The translations under genes and the position numbers were made by a program. A stretch of DNA of 64,000 nucleotides from positions 237,634,233 through 237,698,232 of the forward strand of contig NC_081414.1 in the NCBI RefSeq assembly GCF_030272615.1, written 5' to 3'. Source of the stretch: Cryptomeria japonica. Lineage: Eukaryota; Streptophyta; Pinopsida; Cupressales; Cupressaceae. Numbering within the stretch: the first letter of the stretch is position 1; each line of letters begins with the position of its first letter. The notes under the pieces are model-generated. The model did not search any database, had not been told where the DNA came from, and worked only from the letters and a program-made list of their open reading frames with translations. Positions 11,429 through 22,974 of this stretch are shown in pieces.

Positions 11429-13367
11429 AGGAGAAGGTCAATGTACAATAGCACAAATCTTCTCTAGATCCATCTGCACTCCCTTTGCACTAATAATATG
11501 GCCTAAGTACAATAACTTAGTCATTCCAAGGTCACATTTGGATTCCTTGGCATACAAGGACTCCCTATCCAGAATGCTCAAAACTATATCTAAGTGACTG
11601 AGGTGCTCCTCCCAAGTGCCACTGTAAACCAATATATCATCAAAGAACACAAATATTGATTTCCTCAACTGATGTCGGAAGACTTTGTTCATTGTGGACT
11701 GGAAAGTAGCAAGTGCATTGGTTATCCCAAATGGCATAACCACAAACTCAAAATGTCCATAATGACAACGAAAAGCAGTTTTCTCAATATCCTGCTCACG
11801 GACACTAATCTGGTGATAGCCTGACCTCAAATCAATCTTTGAGAAATAACATGCACCATGTAACTCTTCTATGAGCTCATCAATACACGGAATGGGATAT
11901 CTATTTTTTATCATCCTCTTGTTAAGGACCTTGTAATCAATACACATCCGCAATGTGCCATCCTTCTTCTTCACCAAAACAACTGAAGAAGCAAGGGGTG
12001 ACTTACTAGGCCAAATATGTCCCATAGCTAGAAGCTCTTGAATGGTCTTCTCTATTTCATCTTTCAGGTGCTTCGGATATCTGTATGGAGTAATCATCAT
12101 TGGCTTCGCACCCTCCTCTAGCTCAATGATGTGCTCAAAACCCCTATCTGGTGGCTTCCCTGGTGGTATGTCACTAAAAACTTTATTGTGTTTAGTTCTT
12201 AGTATCTGGATGTCAGGATGATATTCAACTTTATGAGCATCCTGTTGCATAGGCATAAACATACACTTTGTTGCGCACTCAATCTGATCATGGCATGCAA
12301 GCCTCTCCATCCGCCTGAGTGTAATCATCCTAAAGTTGTTGTCCTTAATAGCTTTCAGCACATGTGTCCTTCCATCAACAGTGAAAGACATCTCGGTTCA
12401 TAGGAGAAGGTCAATGTACAATAGCACAGATCTTCTCTAGATCCATCTGCACTCCCTTTGCACTAATAATATGGCCTAAGTACAATAACTTAGTCATTCC
12501 AAGGTCACATTTGGATTCCTTGGCATACAAGGACTCCCTATCCAGAATGCTCAAAACTATATCTAAGTGACTGAGGTGCTCCTCCCAAGTGCCACTGTAA
12601 ACCAATATATCATCAAAGAACACAAATATTGATTTCCTCAACTGATGTCGGAAGACTTTGTTCATTGTGGACTGGAAAGTAGCAAGTGCATTGGTTATCC
12701 CAAATGGCATAACCACAAACTCAAAATGTCCATAATGACAACGAAAAGCAGTTTTCTCAATATCCTGCTCACGGACACTAATCTGGTGATAGCCTGACCT
12801 CAAATCAATCTTTGAGAAATAACATGCACCATGTAACTCTTCTATGAGCTCATCAATACACGGAATGGGATATCTATTTTTTATCATCCTCTTGTTAAGG
12901 ACCTTGTAATCAATACACATCCGCAATGTGCCATCCTTCTTCTTCACCAAAACAACTGAAGAAGCAAGGGGTGACTTACTAGGCCAAATATGTCCCATAG
13001 CTAGAAGCTCTTGAATGGTCTTCTCTATTTCATCTTTCAGGTGCTTTGGATATCTGTATGGAGTAATCATCATTGGCTTCGCACCCTCCTCTAGCTCAAT
13101 GATGTGCTCAAAACCCCTATCTGGTGGCTTCCCTGGTGGTATGTCACTAAAAAATTTATTGTGTTTAGTTCTTAGTATCTGGATGTCAGGATGATATTCA
13201 ACTCTATGAGCATCCTGCTGCATAGGCATAAACATACACTTTGTTGCGCACTCAATCTGATCATGGCATGCAAGCCTCTCCATCCGCCTGAGTGTAATCA
13301 TCCTAAAGTTGTTGTCCTTAATAGCTTTTAGCACATGTGTCCTTCCATCAACAGTGAAAGACATCTC
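11422..13367 (-). repeat. internal 973-bp tandem duplication inside E1 pol
   Basis: 11,422-12,394 and 12,395-13,367 are two head-to-tail copies of the same 973-bp segment. Both run from GGTTCATAGGAGAAGG to GAAAGACATCTC on the plus strand. I count only about six substitutions between them, far fewer per length than between the E1 LTRs. The unit carries the end of the protease and the RT fingers and palm. Since 973 is not a multiple of three, the junction shifts the frame. Confidence 0.93.
11438..12391 (-). pseudogene. E1 reverse transcriptase, second (downstream) duplicate
   Basis: This 317-codon frame starts within the post-protease segment (MSFTVDGRTHVLK). It carries the RT motifs VVLVKKKDGTLRMCIDY, FSKIDLRSGYHQI, VVMPFGITNALATFQ and the catalytic FVFFDDILVYS, then LGHIISAKGV. 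It stops shortly after ICAIVH. In gene order it follows the other RT copy out of frame. It joins in sequence to the RNase H region downstream. Confidence 0.9.
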
Positions 13368-13748
13368 CATCTCCTGTAAGTCAAGTGTAAACTTGCCTAG
13401 CTCATGTAACCACCTCATACCAAGGACCAAAGCTGTATCTCCCATCTGAACCACATAGAAATCAGTTTTGAACTCATAGTTGTTTACATGCAATGGGATT
13501 TGTGTAATCATCTTGTTACACTTTAAAGTGTAACCATCTACCACCCTCACACGGATGCCCTCAAACTCCTCTGTTTGGATTTCTCTCTTCTCAACTAACC
13601 TAACATCAATAAAGTTATGTGTGGCTCCAGTATCTAGTAGGGTAATAACTTTTTGACCAGCAAGTACTCCTCTCATTTTGAATGACCCTTCTTGTTGAAT
13701 ACTAGTGAGAAGTGCCTCCTTAAGGTGTTCATCACCTTCTACATCCAT
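12411..13748 (-). pseudogene. E1 protease and first RT duplicate
   Basis: This is the 445-codon frame nearest to gag. Residues about 25-125 are the aspartic protease, with active site LLDTGATHNFID and the later ALVLGMRWL flap-end motif. The RT fingers and palm follow, with the same motifs as the other copy (KIDLRSGYHQI, FFDDILVYS). The frame ends at the duplication junction after ICAIVH. Apart from the shift there, this part is intact. Polyprotein processing by the protease is family knowledge. Confidence 0.9.
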
Positions 13749-15042
13749 CTTGTCAAGTCTCTATGGACCCTATGTGTCATTTTCAACCTCTAAATCATCA
13801 TAAATAGCAGGCTGACCTTCTTGATCAGATTCTGAATCTTCATAATATGCCCACATTACTTTGTTTGCCTTGCCCTTAGGCCTCAAAGGATAGTCATGGT
13901 TGGCATCATATGGACCTTTGCAATAAAAACATAGTTTTTTCTGCATCAAATCGTTAAGTGTCTAATGATCTAAGGGGGAAGTTGTTGTCTTCCCTTTGTA
14001 ATCATTTCTAAAGTCTGATTTTTCTTTCCCTTTGTTGTAATTCTTATTATCTTTGAAAGACATTGATCCTTTTGACCCAAATTTATTCTGTGTGGTTGTC
14101 ACATCCATACTTCATGCTTTTTTAATGGCAAGTAGAGGTGTTGGGGGATCAAATGCTTTGACCCAACCTCTCAAAGGCTCCGCGAGTCTCTCTATAAACA
14201 AGACTACTAACCGCTAATTTGACATGTTATTTACCATGCATGACAATTTCAAAAACTCTGAAACATACACCTCCAAGTTCCTTGTTTGTTTCAATTGTGC
14301 TAACTCACGGAAGTAAAACTCTGGATCTCTCTTATTAAACCTCTCCACTAACAAATTAGAAAACTCCCGATAGGTGGTAATCTCATGTTGGAGTGTGATG
14401 AGTCCATTATGCCACAACTCATGTGCAGTACCGTCCAAATGTAAGGTTGCAAACTTAATTGCATCTCTTTCAGTCATGGGTCTCAGTGTGAAGTATGTAT
14501 CCAATTAATGGATCCATGACCTAGTTGTAACTGCACCGCTACCATCATAATAAGGTAGAGTGAGCTTTGCTTGTGGCAAACTCAAGATCTCTATGTTGGA
14601 AACGAGGCCTCCTCTCCCGCCTGTTTCTCTCTACCTCACGTTTTTGTCTCATAAACGGATCAAAATTCAGATTTTGCCTAACATCGGGTGGAAGAAGACT
14701 CCACTCATCATGCACAGTCATGACATTATCCACAAAAACAAGCTCTGCCTCGACTCTAGCAACATCCTCAGGTTCTTTTGCCAAGAAATTAGGCCTTGAA
14801 GGCTTGTCAACTGTGCGTGTAGCTGCCCTGTGAGGTCTAGGAATACTGGCTACACTCCTATTATCCTCTGGTTCTTGATTGTGTCAATTTGGAGGATTCA
14901 TATGCTCCATCATGGTGGTGAGTGCTTGTAAAGCCTGAGCAACTTGTTGCTGCCCCGTAACCATAGTCGTAAAAAATTCTCTTATCTCCTCATCCTCAGC
15001 TCAGTGGCCTCTGGGTGGGCTGCCTGAATGCCTGTCACCCAT
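13749..15042 (-). pseudogene. E1 gag (several stops and frameshifts)
   Basis: The likely start is the ATG at 15,040-15,042 (MGDRHSGSPPRG). Recognisable parts are a central capsid-like region (TLHLDGTAHELWHNG, then REFSNLLVERFNKRDP and FRELAQLKQTRNLEVYVSEF, 14,214-14,504) and a zinc knuckle near 13,905-13,945 (CFYCKGPYDANHDY). In the knuckle the final Cys is replaced by Tyr. Stops occur after about residue 13, at the end of the 14,214 frame, and again before the protease frame. The copy is inactive. The capsid would package RNA in the intact family. Confidence 0.82.
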
Positions 15043-15170
15043 AGTGTCTGACTGCTTGTTAAGACCTTGTTCTCCTTCAAGGAGGGCCTTGCTGCGTGTG
15101 TAATACCTGTGTGAACCTTCTTCCTGTGACTGCATGTAACTTCTAAACCCTTAGGATGGCAGGATTTAGC

Positions 15171-15179
15171 CTGATACCA
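15171..15179 (-). other. E1 primer binding site, initiator tRNA-Met type
   Basis: On the minus strand TGGTATCAG begins one base inside the 5' LTR. It matches the first nine bases of the usual complement to the 3' end of plant initiator tRNA-Met, then diverges. Confidence 0.85.
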
Positions 15180-15180
15180 C

Positions 15181-16444
15181 TATAGGAACCTACCAAGGGC
15201 TCTCAACTTAGACAACAGAGGTTTAATTGAACCTATTGCATTTTATGTTTTATACTTTGCAATTTCTAACAACAAGGGCTAGTTTTGAACAAATAGTATG
15301 CAAAAAGCAATATTGGAAAGAGCTGGAAATTAATTGAACTTCAGAAAATAGGATTATCAAACCCTTATTACATCCAATTTGCATAAACACCTTCAATAAA
15401 GAAATCAGACAAGACCAGGAAGTTTTATTATCAACTACCTCAAATTTATGAAACCCCTTATTTGTCTTTCTTCTCGTACAATAGTAAATAACAACAACAA
15501 AATTATTTATCAGTCCAAACTACCCTGAATGGTGAGTTTAGTAGCTCAAACTGAAGCTACTAGCTAGGCATCTCCTTTAGGATTTATTTCAAAAATTTTG
15601 GACTCCTCCTTCAACAAAATTGTACCCTTTCAAGGAAGAAAGGTACGACATATCTGCAAGTCGTACACGCAAAAAAAACCCCAGCTGTAAATATACTTAT
15701 TTCTGCCTCTGCTCTGACTCTGTGGCTGCAATCAATCCTTTGCATAAAATGAATAAAACCCTGTCTAATCTGCCCAATCTTGGTTCCTAGATAAAACCAA
15801 CTAAAAAGAAAAATCAACTGATATTTCATAGCCTCTAATGATGATGCACAAAAATCCACCGTTTTCTTGTACCGATACTCTCAAATCATTCGCAGGAAGA
15901 AACCCCTGCTGAAACCCTCAAGCCAAAATTTCCTCGGAGCAAACTTCAATATCAAATCATCACATAATGAAAAGAAGACCTAAAAACTTCTTTTATCTCC
16001 TCCTTTAGGGTTTGGCATAATTCCCAAGAAAAGTACGTTTTGGCATTTAAATGATGTTTTAACTTTTAATATTTATTTTTGACTATTGAGGCTTCAAAAA
16101 TAAATCATTTCCAGTTTAATATTAAAGTGGCCCCATTCAATGAGAAATAGACCCTCACTCAAGTTATAACTTAGAGTGGCTTTAAAATATTAAAACATTA
16201 AAGTTTACCACATAATATTTAATTAAAGTAATTAAATATTGATATCTCTCCAAGTACTCATCAGAAATGTCTGCTGTCAAAACTGGAGATTGCCAAACAA
16301 TACTTTGTCACTGCTCATACTATTCACTCTGAAGATGGAGAATCAGTCTCCAGGAGACCCTCTAACCAACCTCATCAACCTACGAGGGTCAGCGATAGGC
16401 TAATCTACCAAGCTGATAGATGTCAACTAGAAGGGGACATCACA
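15181..16444 (-). repeat. E1 5' LTR
   Basis: This is the full-length partner of 8,137-9,400. On the plus strand its first bases are TATAGG where the other LTR has TGTAGG, so the terminal CA on the coding strand has mutated. It ends GGGGACATCACA at 16,444, followed by the GTCTC flank. Confidence 0.92.
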
Positions 16445-17671
16445 GTCTCATTGTTATCTATGACGACCCTCTTTGTTTCTTAACTCTTAAAATGTTGATT
16501 TGAATGTGACACATGTATGTTTGTAGTTGTAGATTGTTGAATGGTCTCTTATTTCTTTAATGAAGATAATAATTTATAAAACATTTTTGTAGTCCTAAAA
16601 TTATTTTTCATAAACTCAGCTTGTTTAAAGTCAGCGCATGTTTCACTTGACTTTTTCAAAAGGTGCATCAGTTTTCTTCTCTTTTCTTCAAGAATATGTC
16701 CTAGTCCGATTAATTGGCCGAAAAGAAAACCTTAATAGTTTTGATATTGTCAGTGAAGAGAAGTCACTGCATCAAAGTGAACATGCAATGCTCTTTAACA
16801 AACAAGGTGGATATGAAATTACTTTTCCCACAATGAGGTGGAGTTTTATATGGGAAAACTTTTTTTTTTAAAGTGCTAGATGTTGTATAGGCATTAGGTT
16901 TCCGTAGTCTAAATTGATGTGATTTGAGCTTCTAAATTTGTCTGGTGTAGATGTTTGTTAGAATAATTCTTCCTGAAGTATTATGTTAATTAATTTAGAG
17001 AATTTCGTAAAAATACTTGCAAATGTTAAAGGCAATTGCTACTGCATCTTATGTCAAAAATAGATTTTGTACCATTCTCAATGGCATACCCCAATGTAGA
17101 TCATAAGATTCACGGTATGACTATAAACCATTGCTTGCATGAAATACTTGTAAGTTGTATACCTTCAGTGCTTGAGTATGTTCACTAGGTCCAACATATA
17201 AGCATACGAAGATTGATGGCAATCCCAATTTTTTGATGTTAGATTACAGTTTGGTGATTTCTCATGCAGATTAACGCTACCAATGGGTAAATGTGATGCA
17301 TGCACTTCTTAGGCTCAACCAATTGTATTTATGTGTGATGACGAGTTGTATATATTTGACAACAATTATAATGTAGGAACAACTGAAGATTCTAGGTTAA
17401 CATGTGATCAACATTAAAAAAATAAAAAAATAGTTCTTTGTTTTGTTTTAATTTTTTTAATTTTTTGCATATGGCAGACGTGTTTCATTAATCACAAAAA
17501 TGGGGTTGCCTTTGTTGGTTCGAGGATCATCAGTTGTGGTTGGCTTATGCAGTGCCTTAAATCCAAGATGGGCTTTCTTAAGTTGGATTGAAGATCATCA
17601 ATTGGATGCCAATGTGGTGTTATTGGTTTCAAATATGTATCAGATCTTATTCACACAAGTTCTAGAAGCCT
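16445..17671. other. copy-1 locus sequence, no gene recognised
   Basis: This is non-coding sequence collinear with 23,885-24,820 in copy 2. A 77-codon frame at 16,638-16,871 has no counterpart in copy 2 and no recognisable domain, so I do not call it a gene. Confidence 0.5.
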
Positions 17672-19234
17672 GGCCATTTGGAGGAATTGATTATGTTGAA
17701 TTGATGTTTTGTCATTGATGCCAACACTAGTTGTTTGGATGCTTTATCGACACCCTTCTGGTCCCCGTAGGTTGAGTGGTTTCTGGTTGGTTTGGATCCG
17801 GCATGATCCAGTAGGCTCCGGTATGATTTGGTTATGGAATTGGCTTGTTCATGATACTCATGTTCATATTCAGTAAGTTGGTTTTGGTCTGGTGATCGGA
17901 TGCTATCCTGTTTGCTTAGAAACCTGGTTTCTAGTTCCGGCGAGGGTTTCACCAGTAGAGCTTTTTATGAAGATCTTTGATGAATTGCATAAGTGGTGTT
18001 GGTGTAGCTTCTAGTGGAGTTTTGGTATGTTGTTGGTGATCATGTTCGAGACTTGGTGGATGAAGATCATTGTTGTAGCGTATGGACCTATATTGGGTCC
18101 CGGTCGGTCTAGGTTATGGACCAGTTTAATGAAGCGTGTGGATTGGACCTCTCGATATGTTTCTAGAATGTCTTATGTGTTGGATATTATTTGCTTGGTC
18201 TAAGGCCGACATGGTTTGTAATTATGTAATTGATTTATTGTCTAGTGGCCGACGTGATTGTTTATGGTCAAGGGTTTGTGTATATAATGTAAGATCTCAT
18301 TGTAGATCAATATGATCATTGGATAGGAATGTTAATGGTCAAGGGATGTAATGTGCGAATAATGCAATATCATTTAGGCAGAGGATTTGGTCAATCATTG
18401 GAGATCGAATTGGGTTTATGTAAGAGGATTTAGTCCTCCAGTATTGAGCTTAACCGGAACTATACTCAGACTTGTGATATCTTTGTAGTTCAAACACTTC
18501 TCTGGATTGGAGTCTGGATTTCTATGTAGTTAGTGAAACTCCTTTTATGATGAGCAGTGCGCTCTAGGCTGTTGGCCTTCCTACAAGTGTAGGCCCCTCA
18601 ATTATAATGCACATACTTATTGCAGAAGTATTATTTGACTGTGGGTAGGCTTCCCACCGTGGTTTTTCCCTTTACTGGGTTTTCCACGTATAAATCTTGG
18701 TGTCATGTGGATGGTATTTATTCTATGATTATTGTTTATGCTTAATTGGTTTAACTGCTATTCCGATATTTGGTTTAAGCATTCCGGTATTAATGTTTTG
18801 GGTTTCGGTATTAAAATTTTAATTGTTAATGGTTTCGGTAATCTGTGACAACTGATTCACCGCCCCCCCTCTCAGTGATTATTGTTTATGCTTAATTGCT
18901 TTAACTGCTATTCCGGTATTTGGTTTAAGCATTCTGGTATTAATGTTTTGGGTTCCGGTATTAAAATTTTAATTGCTAATGGTTTCGATAATCTGTGACA
19001 ACTGATTCACCGCCCCCCCTCTCAGTGATTATTGTTTATGCTTAATTGGTTTAACTGCTATTCCGGTATTTGGTTAAGCATTCTAGTATTAATGTTTTGG
19101 GTTCCGGTATTAAAATTTTAATTGCTAATGGTTCCGGTAATCTGTGACAACTGATTCACACACCCCCCCCCCCCCCGCCGCCTCCCCTCCCCCTCCTCTC
19201 TCAGTTGTCTTCTGGTTATTTGAACTGTCTAACA
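17672..19234 (+). mobile_element. LTR-like insertion (possible copia-type solo LTR)
   Basis: This 1.56-kb segment is absent from copy 2. It is bounded by a 23-bp direct repeat (ATTCACACAAGTTCTAGAAG and on, at 17,649-17,671 and 19,235-19,257) with one mismatch. From 17,694 it begins TGTTGAATTGATG and it ends CTAACA, like an LTR. Near 18,658 it has GTGGTTTTTCCC and GGGTTTTCCACG, and a GATTCACC-C-tract-CTCTCAG motif. I associate both with the 3' part of plant Ty1/copia LTRs (recollection, unverified). A 23-bp duplication is too long for LTR integration, so the boundary mechanism is unclear. Confidence 0.55.
18727..19206 (+). repeat. three tandem 150-bp repeats ending in C-tracts
   Basis: Units start at 18,727, 18,877 and 19,027 with GATTATTGTTTATGCTTAAT. 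Each ends ACTGATTCAC followed by a run of C and CTCTCAGT. The third unit has an expanded C-run (about 19,163-19,176) followed by CCGCCTCCCC. The repeat multiplies the terminal segment of the LTR-like insertion. Confidence 0.9.
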
Positions 19235-20249
19235 ATTCACACAACTTCTAGAAGCCTACAAGTAGTTGAGAGTTGATGAAAGAAGATTTATATAAAGATA
19301 ATTATGTAACCATTTGAGGACATCATCCAACAATTGAAGAGTTGCCTTCCCGTGTACCAACAAACAAGATTGTTTGTTGGCTGCATATGCACTCAAATAT
19401 TAGGAACCGAGTATTAAAGCAGAGCATTTTTGGCATTAGCGATCTAAGACGAGTTGAGAAGTGTTAGTATGTGTCATGGGGCTAAGTTGTTGTAATTGGA
19501 ATTTATTTCCAGATCTATTTTGAGTCCATTGGAGTATGGGAAATTTGCTGACATTTCTTGTTTGGATGTAACAATTGTGAGATTGCCTATTATTCGAGGC
19601 CTGAAAATTTAGTTTAACTTCGTCCACTTCTCATTTTCTTGAGCTTCTTACTTTATTAGCTTTTGTTGTTTAACTGTGATCTATACTTCCAGGAGTACGT
19701 TTGGATTTGGATTTATCTAACCAACTTTAGCTATTGTTCCTAGTGGTATCAAAACTTATCTTAGAGGGAGGAGTAAGTGATTTAAAAGAAAGCAAAGAGA
19801 AAGAATAATGAGTGGAAAGAGAACATAAACAAGGGTAATTAGGGTTATTGCTAAAATGGGATGCAATATTAGGATGGATTTACTTATTATATTGGTAGTA
19901 TATATCAGCAAGGGAAGAAATACACAAATGACAAACTACTACCATCTTTAAAAAAAGGGTATTATGATTCCTTGTATTTGTTTTGCAATATTAATGTTAA
20001 GTTACCACTTCTTTTAATGTCTCTTGTTTTAAATTTCAATCTTGTACATTTGGTTCACAAATTTATTGAAATTAATCACATCAATTTGTTTATTCATTTT
20101 GTATTCATTTATTGGTTTGACTTAAAACACATTATAAATAGTGTCATACTAGTTTACTTAAATAACATAGCAATCTATATCATATTATTCATTAATATTA
20201 GCCATGGTGAAATGCTAATTTTAATTCTAAAATCTTCATTTAAATCTAA

Positions 20250-21120
20250 ATTTCAATTTTAATTCCAACCCTAACCCTAATTTTAATTCTAAAATCTTCA
20301 TTTAAATCTCAATTTTAATTTCAATTCTAACCCTAATGTTAGAGTATTCAGGTATTTACTTGATTAATTAAACAATATTTGTTTAATTATTTAAGTTTCC
20401 TTTATCTCTTTTACACTTAAGGTAACTTTAGGTGCATAATAATTAATTATTTTATTAATTATTATGTGCAAGCCTAGGTTTTCCTTTTTAGGGTTTCTTG
20501 ACCTATTAGAGAATTATTATTTTCATTGTATTGTAAGGATTATCACATTACACATTTTGTGAATAATGAGCTCTCATCTTTTTTAGCATATTTTCTGTGT
20601 ATTTGTTTTATTTGTTATTTGCTTCCTTGCTTCTCCTTGTAATAGGTTATTCAGCTTGCAGAGATCATTTGGGCTTCTGTGGTGTTGTGTTTCTAACCCT
20701 AACCCTAACCCTAACCCTAACCCTAATTTTAATTCTAATTCTAACTCAAAATTTAACTCCAATTTGAATTTTGACCCTAATTATTTTCTTATTTGTAACT
20801 CTAATTCTAACACTAACCTTAATTTTAACACTGATTTTGATTTTAACTCTAACCTTAATCTTAATTTTAACCGTCTTTATTTGCAACCCTAAATTTAACA
20901 CTAATTCTAAAATAACCTTTGTTATAATATCAATTTTAACACTAACCTCAATTTTAATTGTGCTAATTATAATGTCAAATTTGACACCAATTCTAACTCT
21001 AATTACCCAATGTTTGACACTAATCTCAACTAATATTTAGCATGATACTAACCCCCAAATCAAATCAAAATGTATCTTTAATACTAATTCTAATGCTAAC
21101 TTTAGCATTCTAATTGATAG
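20250..21120. repeat. degenerate CCCTAA-type telomere-like tract
   Basis: The plus strand is rich in TAACCCTAA, TAATTTTAA and CTAACTCT variants. It includes a short uninterrupted hexamer run at 20,694-20,725 (about five CCCTAA units). The unit is 6 bp (TTAGGG type), not the 7-bp TTTAGGG usual for plants. A putative solo LTR splits it at 20,337-20,697. It resembles the end of copy 2 at 25,560-25,831. Confidence 0.7.
20337..20697 (+). mobile_element. putative 361-bp solo LTR in the CCCTAA tract
   Basis: It begins TGTTAGAG and ends TTCTAAC, giving near-inverted termini. It is flanked on both sides by CCTAA (20,332-20,336 and 20,698-20,702), a possible 5-bp target duplication. The flank is itself repetitive, so the duplication is weak evidence. 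Inside is an inverted AT block (ATAATAATTAATTATTTTATTAATTATTAT, cited here in outline only) and no coding sequence. The canonical terminal CA is missing. Confidence 0.45.
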
Positions 21121-21567
21121 CAAAGAATGGAGTGTAATAGTGAGTGTGTTAACAATAATTTAACCTTTTACTTTAATTTTGATAGCCATTTACACAAAAT
21201 ATTAAATTTTAATAATAAAATAACTTTTATCTAAATAAACTAGCTCAAAATTAATCTCCTGACATTTTAAAAAATATGTATTTTATAATAATATATTAAT
21301 ACAAATAATATTACTATTTATACATTATTTCTATATTATCCATATCTAGAATTGTATATAATTTATATTATTTAATAATACTATTCTCCCTCACTCACTT
21401 TCTCTCTTCCCATATATATATGAAAGTTAGATTCGTGTTTGGAAGGTGTAAGTCACATTTTAATTATCTTAAATAATAAAATTTTAATCGAAATGTATAA
21501 GAATTGTTTATAAAAAAATTATGTTAAGGATTGATTTAAGATTTTATATTTTATAATTAGAGATGTT

Positions 21568-22331
21568 TTTGATTGAAAAAGCAACAGAAACCAAGACCCT
21601 TTACATAGTAAGACTTTTATCAACAACAACAATCATTTTTAAAAATTAAAAACCAAGACCAGAAAAAAAGACCTATGGGGCTGACTTGCAGACCCCAGTT
21701 ATCTCAATGACTTTGTTCCAACCATCATGCAGGAATTTGTAAAGCTCCCTCGCCGCATCCTTATCCGCTTCGTCCACCGCAGTACGCTCCTGCAGGAGGG
21801 AGAGAGTCAACGCCTAGCTATGAGAACTTGCAAGTAGAACTTGTTTATGCTAACCATTTGCTTGTCACAAACATCCAACATATGCTTGATCTCCTCTTGG
21901 AGAGCCTTGGCCTCCAGGATCGGGCTCAGGCTATCAATACGGTTCAGAAGCTCTCGGACTTCATTGCTCATGTGTTGTATCTGTTCCATGGTAGGGTTCC
22001 CCTTAGGAACCCCTCCCTCATCCTTGTGAACATCCTCCTGCTCCACTTGATTGTGCAAAATCACGTCCTCACTTTTCTCTTTAGCACCCCTATTAGTCAC
22101 CGCGTCCTTAGCCACATCATCCCCAACAACATTCACAGTCTGAGCTCCAGAAGTGTTCGAGTCTACCATTTTCATTATTTCATCAGGGTCCACCAAGTTG
22201 ATCTGGCCAATAGGTTCCTCCTCATACTTCAAGTTCTCCTCATCATTAAGGGGCCCCAGAAATACCCTCATCAACCCCATGCATAGAGACCTTAATAGCC
22301 TCTTCACCAGCCATGCTATACATAATTATTT
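21568..22331 (-). pseudogene. retrocopy-like pseudogene of an unrecognised gene
   Basis: The segment is flanked by an exact 14-bp direct repeat, TAATTAGAGATGTT, at 21,554-21,567 and 22,332-22,345. Inside, a minus-strand coding sequence runs from an ATG at 22,314 (MAGEEAIKVSMHGVDEG) to a stop at 21,673 (ending VCKSAP). It needs at least two frameshifts, one after about residue 21 and one near 21,805. The middle is 166 codons, acidic and helical-looking (EQIQHMSNEVRELL, then EAKALQEEIKHMLDVCD). The last part reads ERTAVDEADKDAARELYKF. No intron and no clear poly-A tail are seen. I do not recognise the parent protein. Confidence 0.6.
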
Positions 22332-22345
22332 TAATTAGAGATGTT

Positions 22346-22974
22346 ATTAGCAAAGTCTTTCAAATTTTTAATCTTAAAAAATTCCTTCTAAATATTCTTG
22401 TGTTGGGAAGGCATAAATCATTCTTTTATTATCTTAAATTAATATTATTTTTGTAATTATGAATACTATTAATATATATTATTGAGTTTTTTTATTTAAA
22501 ATAAATAGATAAGAAATATCCTTCTCCCATCAGCTATTTCTGAATTAATTTGTCATTTATAAATAATTTTGAACTCTTGGAACTTTTTGATGCGGTATTT
22601 CTGAACTAGCCCAATAACGCATCAAAGAGTTCAACATAAATCTACAGAGAATAGAAAATGTACGAATCAAATGTGTGTCTACGGAAGAGAAAAAAGTGGA
22701 TCTAATTGGCACCGTTTCAGTCTATTGTGTCTATCTAGGGTTCTCTCAAAAGTTTTGACCTAAAAATATTAGCTTCAAACTGGCCCTTTGTTATCTTTAA
22801 AAGAGGTCATTCTTCGGATATGAACGGTCAAGGAGTCTCGCTAGTTTTGCCGAGGGGAAATATCGGCTTCTGCGGATACTCATCAGATCCTTATTCTCTG
22901 TTATTGTGAAACAGTTTTTATCAGTGGATCTACGGAAAAAATAGTTTTTAATGGAAAGCGCCCATTTTTTTTGT
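22346..22974. other. AT-rich spacer with a short hairpin
   Basis: There is no gene. Around 22,570-22,635 the arms GAACTCTT..TTTGATGCG and CGCATCAAAGAGTTC form a short interrupted inverted repeat with a loop of about 22 bases. Confidence 0.45.

Larger units (their letters stand above)
8137..16444 (-). mobile_element. E1: Ty3/gypsy chromovirus, complete but decayed
   Basis: E1 is an 8,308-bp element on the minus strand bounded by two 1,264-bp LTRs. It has a TGGTATCAG primer binding site and a purine tract beside the 3' LTR. The internal order is gag, protease, RT (duplicated), RNase H, integrase, chromodomain. Flanking pentamers are GTCTT (8,132-8,136) and GTCTC (16,445-16,449), a target duplication with one change. 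Joining the flanks restores the sequence seen uninterrupted in copy 2 near 23,880-23,900. Its coding region holds many stops and frameshifts, so it cannot act autonomously. The LTRs differ at several percent of positions by eye, so it is not recent. Chromovirus clade (Tekay, Reina, Galadriel or CRM) was not resolved. Confidence 0.92.
7090..20336. repeat. duplicated miR482-like locus, copy 1 (interrupted)
   Basis: Non-coding sequence here is homologous to 22,975-25,831 and in the same order. It runs from the miR482-like hairpin, through the motif around 8,050-8,110 (compare 23,740-23,800), into CTTAAAATGTTGAT at about 16,486 (compare 23,932), the GGTTCGAGGATCATC segment at about 17,517 (compare 24,666), and AATTATGTAACCATTTGAGG at about 19,298 (compare 24,859). 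It ends in a CTAACCCT-type degenerate tract. Copy 1 carries the E1 retrotransposon (8,137-16,444) and a second insertion (17,672-19,234), both absent from copy 2. Confidence 0.8.

Noticed and set aside
8137-16444. Precise insertion age of E1 from LTR divergence
   Set aside because: I can only estimate divergence by eye; an alignment and a substitution rate for the species are needed.
16638-16871. 77-codon frame in copy 1
   Set aside because: It is absent from the homologous copy 2 and no domain is recognised.
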